A stretch of 64,000 nucleotides of DNA, from the NCBI RefSeq assembly GCF_047511655.1, contig NC_133398.1:50969638-51033637 (forward strand). Direction: 5' to 3'. Every line of letters begins with the position of its first letter. The first letter of the stretch is position 1. The notes under the pieces were generated by a model that was given only the letters and a program-made list of their open reading frames with translations, had not been told where the DNA came from and did not search any database. Origin of the DNA: Castor canadensis. Its lineage: Eukaryota > Chordata > Mammalia > Rodentia > Castoridae. Of the stretch, positions 55,461 through 64,000 are shown in pieces. A program made the position numbers and the translations under genes.

Positions 55461-56250
55461 CATCAAGAGCAGGATGATGCTTGGAAGATCTACTTCATTG
55501 CATTTAATGGGTACACACTATTCTGTAATATGAAAGGCCAATCATGTACTTAACAATTCCTCTGTAATCACACAATAGTTGGACTTCGATTATCCTTGAT
55601 ATAAATAATGCTGCAACAAACAAATCTGTGGACAAATTTGGAAAGATAAATACTTACAACTGTGATCCAGTGATTTAAAAAGTTTGGTAGATTTATCAAA
55701 TCAGTCGCCAATAATTTTTTAAAAATTGTTATACTTCTATCAACTGTGCATAAGTGTTTACTCATACTCAAACCATCACCAAGCAATCTTTTTTCAATTA
55801 ATCATATTTTTCATTTATTTGAAATATACATGACCAAGAAGGATGTTGTTTATTTTGACCTGTCTTTATTATCCTTTTGTGTATTCTTCTGCTTTTGTAA
55901 ATGGTTTCTTTATATTCTTTGCTCATATTTCTATTGAGTTCTTAAATAACTTTAGTTCTTTCTATGTTGAAATATTAATACTCTTCTATATGTTTTAATG
56001 TTCTTTACAATTCCATTCATTTTGCACTTTCATAATGGTTCTTTGCTGAACAAATTTTTTTAAAACAAAAATCATGTGTTTAAACAGCTGTTCTTTTCCT
56101 TTGTAGTCTGGGTTTTAAGTTACTTAGGATTACATCTAAAGACATTAAAACTTTTTCACACAAATTTTTCCCAGCGTTTAGTGGACTTGCCTTTGTTTCA
56201 TGTATTTTATTACATTGGGTGTATTTGTTTTATAGTTACTGAGTATACCA
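55460..56250 (-). mobile_element. Ancient L1 remnant (minus strand)
   Basis: ATAAATAATGCTGCAACAAA, TTTCTTTATATTCTTTGCTC, TTTCTATTGAGTTCTTAA and CATGTATTTTATTACA are in the order expected of the reverse of an old mammalian L1 ORF2 3' end. It is highly diverged. Confidence 0.6.
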
Positions 56251-56485
56251 GATAACTGACTTCACTTTTATGACTACTCAGTTATTTAACTACTTTTATA
56301 ACACTCACTTAACAACTAGATAACCTGAGACAGTTACCTGGTTAGAGAAGTAGAACAGCATGCTCACAGACATGAAGATGTATATGGCAAGGATACAAGG
56401 CTACTATTGAAAACCAAAGCTGTCTAGCATCCTTTTACCCATCTTTCTCTTACAAAAAATGAAAGTAAATGAGGGGCTATTACTA

Positions 56486-56522
<37 letters not shown>

Positions 56523-56555
56523 ACGTTTCTTTTTTTTTTTTTTTTTTTTACACAT
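56250..56555. other. Spacer with (CA)n and T-rich tracts
   Basis: Non-coding. (CA)n at 56488-56525 is followed by a T19-like run. Confidence 0.6.
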
Positions 56556-57144
56556 TTCTTATTTTTTTATTCAGAATCAAAAAATACTTGACTGAGAAGT
56601 TTTGTATCCTGATCCAAAGTCTGCTATTTTGGCAAGAGAGATATATAGTCCGCACTCCACAGGCCTACTGGATCTCCACACAGCCCACCCCCTTCAGGCC
56701 TGACAGGGCCCATGCTCCACAGGCCCACCAGATCACTGCAATGACAGGCCTCTTCCCGCAGGCCTGTGAGGCCCCACCCACCTGCCATCCACCACAGGAG
56801 GGCACTAAACCTGCCTAAGAGACAAAGACAGATAGGTCCAGATGCTAAAGGAGTAACACCAGAACTACTAAGACTGAAATTCCCTGAACCAGTGATTTTT
56901 TTTTTTTTTTTTGCCTTCCTTTAAAGGTTTAGCTCTCTGGTTTCCTATCTGATCATCCACTATCTCTCCCTGCTATTTTCCTTGGTTCTCCTTTTTTTTT
57001 CTTTTTCTTTTTTTCACTTTCTATTTCCCTTTCTTTCTCTTTTTTTTTTCTTGTTCTTCCTTGGTTTTGTTAGTTTCACTATGGCAACTCAGCTAACACT
57101 AAATTACACATAGTCCAGGGACAGAAATGGTAACAAGTGGAAGC

Positions 57145-58764
57145 ATGGGAAGACAAAAATGGATGGAAACCATTCTCCCCCCCTAAAATAAATTAGTACA
57201 AGATTCAGAGACAAATGAAGAAAATGGCTATACAGATCCAGACTCCAACAAAACAAAGATAAAATAAGCCAAAGAACCCAAGGAAGCCCACAAGAAAAAT
57301 CTGAAAAAAGAAATCCTGCAAGTAATCAGTGAGAATTTCATGGAGATGTTACTAGACATGGTCAACCAAAAAGCACAACAGGCACTCAAGAAATTCCAAG
57401 ACAACAAAAATAAAGACTATGAGAAAATACAAAAACAAATAAATGAAATCATAGGAGCCCTAAACAAACACCAAAATGAAACAGGGAACACCATAAATAC
57501 AGAAATAAATGAGTTAAGGATAAATATTGACAATATTAAAGAGGGAATGACCCATGATATGGAAAACCTCAGAAAAAAGAATGAAACAGAAATACAAAAC
57601 AAAATGGAAGGCCATTCCAGCAGAATAGAACAAACAGAAGACAGAATCTCAGAACTTGAAGATGAAATGGTAGTTAAAGAAAAACTGAAGAACTATTAGT
57701 CACACAACTCAAGACCAGTGAAAGGAATATGAAAGAACACACTGACTCTATTAAAAGATCAAACCTGTAACACCCACGCCCAGGAAATCAATGTGAGTCA
57801 ATGCCCTGTATAGCTATCCTTATCTCAACCAGCAAAAACTCTTGTTCCTTCCTATTATTGCTTATACTCTCTCTACAACAAAATTAGAAATAAGGGCAAA
57901 ATAGTTTCTGCTGGGTATTGGGGGGGGAGGGGGAGGGGGCGGAGTGGGTGGTAAGGGAGGGGGTGGGGGCAGTGGGGAGAAATGAACCAATCCTTGTATG
58001 CACATATGAATAATAAAAGAAAAATGAAAAATAAATAAATAAATAAATAAAAACCCAAAGTCAAGCTTCAAAAAAAAAAAAAAGATCAAACCTGAGAATC
58101 ATAGGCATTGAATAAGGAGAAGAGGTGAAAGCAAAGGAATGTGTAATATATTCAACAAAATAATAACAGAAAATTTCCCAAATCTAGAGAAAACTATGCT
58201 CATTCAAGTACAGGAAGCCTCCTGAACACTAAACAAACTTGACCAAAATAGAACTACCCCACAACATATTATCACCAAAACAACAAGCACAGAAACTAGA
58301 GGAAGAATTTGAAGGCTGTAAGAGAGAAAAAACAAATAACATACAAAGGTAAACCCATCAAAATCATAGCAGATTTCTCCATGGAAACCTTCAAAGCAAG
58401 AAGAGCATGGAGTGAGGTCTTCCAGGCACTAAATGAAAATAATTTCAACCCTAAGATACTCTATCCAGCAAAACTATCATTCAAAATAGATGGAGCAATA
58501 AAAGTCTTCCATGATAAGCAGAAACTAAAACAATATATGACCACCAAGCCACCACTACAAAAGATTCTCCAAGGAATTCTGCACACAGAAAGTGAAAGCA
58601 AACAAAACCATAAAATGACAGGCAATACCAAAGCACAGGAGAAGAAAAGGCAAGAAAGTCGAGAGCAACATGGATTCAGCTACACACAACCAAACCCTAA
58701 ACAACAAAGACAACTAAATGACAAGAATCACCACATGCATATCAATACTAACACTAAATGTTAA
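57145..58764 (+). pseudogene. L1 ORF1 of the third element, split by an insertion
   Basis: Reads MGRQKWMETILPP then stop. A coiled-coil segment (KKFQDNKNKDYEKIQKQINE, SSRIEQTEDRISELEDEMVV) is open for 119 codons. After the L1 insertion at 57767-58082 the RNA-binding and C-terminal domains resume (KITY... ADFSMETFKARRAWSEVF, KQYMTTKPPLQKILQGIL) to 58764. It cannot be expressed as one protein. Confidence 0.88.
57767..58082 (+). mobile_element. Short 5'-truncated L1 3' end inside ORF1 of the third L1
   Basis: Only the last part of the 3' UTR: CTATCCTTATCTCAACCAGC, the G-rich tract (57920-57975), CACATATGAATAATAAAAG, an (AAAT)n tail and A13. The target-site duplication AAAAGATCAAACCTG is visible on both sides (about 57752-57766 and 58080-58094). 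Confidence 0.93.
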
Positions 58765-61700
58765 TGGACTTAATTGCCCCATCAAAAGACACCAGTTGGC
58801 AAAATGGATTAAAAAGGAAGATCGAAGAATCTGCTGCATACAAGAGACCCACCTCATCACAGAAACAAGCACTGGCTGAGAGTGAAAGGCTGGAAGACTG
58901 TCTACTAAGACAATGTCCTCCGTAAATAGGCAGGAGTAGCAATACTTATCTAGGACAAAGTAGACTTCAAACTTACATTGATCAAATGAGATAAAGAAGG
59001 ACACTCCATACTAATAAAAGGGGAAATACACCTAAAGGAACTAACAATTATTAACCTATATGCACTCAACATCAATGCATCCAAACATACTCTGAAGGAC
59101 CTAAAAACATATATAAATTCCAACATATTGATAGTGGGAGACCTTAATACCTCCTTATCACCAATAGATAAGTCATCCAAACAAAATATCAATAAAGAAA
59201 TCCTAGAACTAAATCACACCATAGATCAAATGAACCTAGCTGATGTCTACAGAATATTTCATCCAACTGCTGCACAATATACATTCTTCTCAGCAGCCCA
59301 TGGAACCTTCTCCAAAATTGATCATATCTTAGGGCACAAAGCAAGCCTCAGCAAATATAAGAAAATAGAAATAATCCTATGCATTCTATCTGCCCACAAT
59401 GCATTAAAACTAGAAATCAACAACAAAAACAGGAGTAAAAAACATGCAAACAATTGGAAGCTGAACAACACATTGCTCAATGATCAATGGGTCATTGATG
59501 AAACAAATGAGGAAATGAAAAGTTTCCTAGAAGTTAATGAAAATGAAAACATGACCTATCAGAACCTATGTGACACAGCAAAGGCAGTCCTAAGAGGAAA
59601 GTTTATAGCCATGAGTGCATATACTAAAAGGTCAGAAACATCTCAAATCAATGATCTAATGCTACAGTTCAAGCTCCTAGAAAAACAAGAACAAACAAAC
59701 CCCAAAACAATCAGAAGGAGAAAAATAATTAAAATAAGTGCTGAAATCAATGAAATAGAAGCAAACAAACAAACAAACAAAAATACAAAGAATTAATGAA
59801 ACAAAATCTGGTTCTTTGAAAAAGTAAATAAGACTGACAGATCCCTGGCAAATCTGAATAAAATGAGGAGAGAAAAAACCCAAATCAGTAAAATCAGAAA
59901 TGCAAAAGGGGAGATAAAACAAACACCATGGAAATCCAGGAAATCATCAGAGACTACTTTGAGAACCTATACTCTAATAAATTTGAAAATTTTGATGAAA
60001 TAGGCAGATTTCTAGATTCTTATGAACATCCAAAACTGAACCAACAGGATATTAATCACCTGAATAGATCTATAACACAAAACAAAATTGAAACACCAAT
60101 TAAGAGTCTCCCCAAAAAAGAAAAGTCCAAGACTTGATAGATTCAATGCTGAATTCTATCAGATGTTTAAAGAAGAACTAATACCAACCCTCCTTAAACT
60201 GTTCCATGAAATAAAAAGGGAAGGAACAAGCCTAACTTGTTTTATGAAGCCAAAATGACTCTCATCCCAAAACCAGACAAAGACACCTCCAAAAAGGAGA
60301 ACTATACACCAATTTCCTTAATGAATATCAATAAAAAATCCTCAATAAAATAATGGAAAACAGAATCCAACAACACAACAGAAAGATCATACGCCATGAC
60401 CAAGTCGGCTTCATCCCAGGGATGCAACGATGGTCCAACATATGCAAATCTATAAATGTAATACAGCACATTAATAGAAGCAAAGACAAAAGCCACTTGA
60501 TCATCTCCTTTGACAAGATCCAACACCACTTCATGATAAAAGCTCTAAGAAAACTAGTAGGAGTAGAAGGAATGTACCTCAACATTGTAAAGGCTATATA
60601 TGACAAGCCTGCAACCAACATCATACTTAATGGTGAAAAACTGAAACCATTTCCCTTAAAATCAGGAACAAGACAAGGCTGCCCATTATCCCCACTCCCA
60701 TTCAACATAGTCCTGGAATTTCTAGCTAGAGCAGTTAGGCAAGAGGAAGAAATAAAAGGAATACAAATAGGTAAAGAAACTGTCAAAATATCCCTATTTC
60801 CCTATTTGCAGATGATATGATCCTATGCCTTAAAGACCCAGAAAACTCTACCCAAAAATTCTTGAACAACATAAACAGGTATAGCAAGGTGGCAGGATAC
60901 AAAATCAACTTACAAAAATCATTAGCTTTTCTATACACCAACAATGAACAAACTGAGAAGGAATATGTGGAAACAAATTTACAATACCCTCAAAAAAAAT
61001 TAAGTACCTCAGAGTAAACTTAACAAAGGATGTGAATGACCTCTAAAAGGAGAATTACAAACTCCTGAAGAACAAGATCGAGAAGACTATAGAGGATGGA
61101 AAGATCTCCCATGCTCACAGATTGGTAGAATCAACATAGTAAAATAGTGTATACTACCAAAAGGAATCTACATGTTTAATGCAATTCCCATCAAAATCCC
61201 AATGACAATCATCACAGAGACTGAAAAACTTACCCTAAAATTCATTTGGAAACACAAGAGACCGTGAATAACCTTGGCAATACTCAGCAAAAAGAGCAAT
61301 GCTGGCAGTATCACAATACCCGACTTCAAACTATATTACAAAGCAATATCAATGAAAACAGCATGGTACTGGCACAAAAACAGACATGAAGACCAGTAGA
61401 ACAGAATAGAAGACCCGGATATGAGTCCACACAACTATACCCACCTCATTTTTGACAAAGGGGCCAAAAATATATGACAGAGAAAAGACAGCCTCTTCAA
61501 CAAATGTTGCTGGGAAAAGTGGTTATCCATCTGCAAGAAACTGAAACTAGAGCCATGTCTGTCACCCTCACTATTATCAACTCAAAATGGATCAAGGACC
61601 TAATATCAGACTCAAAACTCTGAAGTTAGTACAGGAAGGATCAGGAAACACTCTGGAACTAATAGGTATAGGCAAGGACTTCCTCAATAGAACCCCAGCA

Positions 61701-62510
61701 GCCCTGCAACCAAGAGAAAAAATGGACAAATGGGACTACATGAAATTAAAAGGCTTCTGTACAACACAAGAAATGGTGTCTATACTGAAGAGACCACCCA
61801 CAGAGTGAGAGAAAATATTTGCTAGTTATACATCAAACAAAGGACTGATAGCCAGAATATACAGGGAAATTAAGAAACTAAACTCTCCCAAAATCAATGA
61901 ACCAATTAAGAAATGGACAACTGAACTAAATAGAATTTCTCAAAAGAAGAAATTCAAATGGCAAAGAAACACATGAAAAAATGCTCACCATCTCTAGCCA
62001 TAAAGGAAATGCAAATCAAAACCACACTAAGATTCCACCTCACCCCTGTTAGAATAGCCATCATCAAAAACACCAACAACAACCTGTGTTGGTGAGGATG
62101 TGGGGAAAAAGGAACCCTTTACACTGCTGGTGGGAATTCAAGCTAGTGCAACCACTCTAGAAAAAAATTTGGAAGCTTCTTAAACATCTAAACATAAATC
62201 TGCCATATGATCCTGCAATCCCACTCCTGGGGATATACCCAAAGGAATGCAACTCAGGTTACTCCAGAGGCACCTGCACACCCATGTTTATTGCAGCACT
62301 ATTCACAATAGCCAAGTTATGGAAACAGCCAAGATGCCCCACTACTGATGAATGGATTAAGAAAATGTGGTATTTATACACAATGGAATTTTACTCAGCC
62401 ACGAAGAAGAATGAAATCTTATCATTCTCAAGTAAATAGATGGAACTGGAGAACATCATCCTGAGCGAGGTTAGCCAGACTCAGAAGACCAAAAATCGTA
62501 TGTTCTCCCT
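58757..62510 (+). pseudogene. L1 ORF2 of the third element, disrupted
   Basis: The longest open part, 59128-59796, covers the endonuclease end ([39 protein letters not shown]); the SDH motif reads S-A-H. The reverse transcriptase at 60353-60820 has GFIPGMQRW and [20 protein letters not shown]. An 8-base duplication (CCCTATTT, 60790-60805) shifts the frame just before the F-A-D-D box. The C-terminal part is broken by many stops (61018, 61809 and others). Confidence 0.88.
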
Positions 62511-62995
62511 CATATGAGATCTTTAGATCTAGGGCAAATACAGCAATGTTGTTGGACTTGGGTCACATGACGAGGGGAGAACATATACGGGAGGTATGGG
62601 GATAGGTTGAAAATCCAAAACATAAAAGCACTTGATGTACACACTCCAGAGGAACTAATGCAGAAAGCTTAAAGCAACAGAGGTCAACATGAGAAGGGGA
62701 TCAGGAACCAGTGTAAAGATCAGTTAGAGATGAATCAAGCTGGGTTGTAACACATTTGTACATGAAAGCAATGCTAGGAATTTCTCTGTATTGCTATCCT
62801 TATCTCAACTAGCAAAAATGCTATGTCTTTCTTATTACTGCTTATTTCAACTCTTCAACAGAAATGGAGAAAAGTGCAGAACAGGTTCTGCCTGGAAGCA
62901 AGGGGGGAGGGAAGTAAGGGGTGGGAGCAGGGAGCAGGGGGTGGAAATGACCCAAACAACGTACACACATGTGAATAAATGAATTTAAGAAAAAA

Positions 62996-63350
62996 GAAAG
63001 GGCTGACAAAAGAAGACTGTCACCCTGTAGCTGTGGGGAGGAGGGGTATAGATCCTTCAGTCCTGAAAAATGTAAATGGCAAAATGTCTGTTGCAAATAT
63101 CACAATGTTTAATTTTATTCATAGGTATAAGATTCTACTATAGTAAGACTGAATTCATATTTCTAAACTAAACATAGTTGGCCCCATTCTTGGTTTAGAC
63201 ACTGCCCTGAAGAGTAACATAGAACTTTCCTGTCAGTTTCATCATGAAGGAGCCATGGGTTTTTGGACAGGACAATTCACACTTTTTCCCTTTAGACACA
63301 TCTTTTTCTCCAATTTTACAATTCATTGTCTTAAGCCTTTAGGGGCCTAC
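62996..63350. other. No gene recognised
   Basis: Non-coding DNA after the third L1. Confidence 0.35.
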
Positions 63351-63354
63351 TTAA

Positions 63355-63690
63355 TAATAATAAAAAAATGAGGTGGCTTATAAAACAACAAAAATGTATT
63401 TCTCTTTGTTCTAGAAGCTAAGAAGTGCACAATTAAATCATTGCAGATTCCATTTCTAGTGACAGGCAATTTCCTAATCCTGGATGTCTTTTTATTGTCA
63501 CCTCACATGGTAAGAAAGGGCAAAGGAGCTCTCTCAGGCTTCTTTCATAAGGAAATTAATTCTATTCCTTTGGGCTACACCCTCATCATTTAATCACCTC
63601 CAAGATGCCCCACCTCTTTAATATCATTGCCCTAGGGTTAAGATTTCAAGACCTGAAGGGGAGATCACAAATAGTCAGACCTTAGAAATC
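63355..63690 (+). repeat. Old mammalian-wide interspersed repeat (family not assigned)
   Basis: GGTGGCTTATAAAACAACAA, TTTCTCTTTGTTCTAGAAGC, CACCTCACATGGTAAGAAAGG, AATCACCTCCAAGATGCCCC and AGGGTTAAGATTTCAAGACC occur in the order I know from a widespread old repeat in mammals. I cannot name the subfamily. Confidence 0.45.
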
Positions 63691-64000
63691 ATTTGAAACA
63701 TTAACTCCTCACTTCTCAAAGCTTGTTACCAGTTAAAAGACCTTAGATCTTTTTAAGAAGACTGGAAGGATCCTCAGAAATAAGATTGTAGAACCATAGC
63801 CAACTGAGTTGTATAATGAACATGAAAGGGAACCTGGTGGGCAATAAAGGAAGAATGTCATATTATTTGATTATTGCCTTATAACAATTTACAAAAATCA
63901 GGTCTACAGTTTCTATCTGATGTTTGTTTGCACTTTCTTGAATTGTATTAAGTTGATATTCTAATTAACTCTTATACCTTTTTCAAAAAAATTTTTTTCT
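63690..64000. other. No gene recognised
   Basis: AT-rich non-coding DNA to the end of the window. Confidence 0.35.

Larger units (their letters stand above)
56600..62995 (+). mobile_element. Third long L1, nearly full length, interrupted by a short L1
   Basis: 5' UTR remnant with CCACAGGCC repeats (56660-56810), ORF1 from ATG 57145 (stop 57184; coiled coil open at 57340-57699; C-terminal domain at 58309-58764), ORF2 from about 58757 to 62510, 3' UTR and an AAGAAAAAAGAAAG tail. The 5' boundary is uncertain and no target-site duplication was found. It is more decayed than the nested L1 at 35452. Confidence 0.88.

Overview
This is a stretch of mammalian nuclear DNA from inside a type I interferon (IFN) gene cluster. 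It is AT-rich, intron-poor and full of retrotransposons. LINE-1 (L1) elements of one rodent-like family and dimeric tRNA-derived SINEs dominate. The SINE layout (tRNA-like A and B boxes with a GTTCAAA-type B box, fused to a second unit) and the L1 3' ends look like those of a castorimorph rodent such as a beaver. That species call is an inference from repeat style, not a database match.

Layout. 1-2.8 kb: a composite of two broken IFN-alpha/omega-like pseudogenes with its 3' flank (unit A). 3.15-4.3 kb: a CpG-rich block, then an almost intact reading frame of the rare IFN-zeta (limitin)/IFN-delta type, offset from its leader by one base. 4.35-5.5 kb: three tandem copies of a roughly 380-bp AT-rich unit. 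5.6-7.5 kb (minus strand): a retrocopy of the MIA2/cTAGE5 family, open except for one stop. 8-12 kb: old L1 remnants and a duplicated intergenic module. 12.5-14.6 kb: unit B, a second copy of unit A. 15-20.8 kb: unit C, with an omega-like IFN pseudogene and a second, decayed zeta/delta-like tail. 20.9-22.1 kb: a third copy of the intergenic module. 26.9-28.5 kb: the only complete gene, an IFN-alpha gene (189 codons) with a virus-response promoter, TATA-like box, AU-rich 3' UTR and polyadenylation signal.

28.5-46.3 kb is mostly L1. An old L1 (32.6-45.2 kb) is split by a younger full-length L1 (35.45-42.63 kb) flanked by a 12-bp target-site duplication. 46.9-52.0 kb is unit D, a paralogue of unit C with an internally deleted IFN pseudogene. 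53-63 kb holds another L1 3' end (minus strand), old L1 remnants, and a third long L1 (about 56.6-63.0 kb) whose ORF1 is interrupted by a short L1 insertion with its own target-site duplication.

Overall, the window shows birth-and-death evolution of an IFN cluster. One gene looks functional, at least six IFN copies are decayed, and the duplicated units carry their flanks with them. L1 insertions date and break the duplications. The most interesting single locus is the zeta/delta-like IFN at 3.75-4.29 kb.
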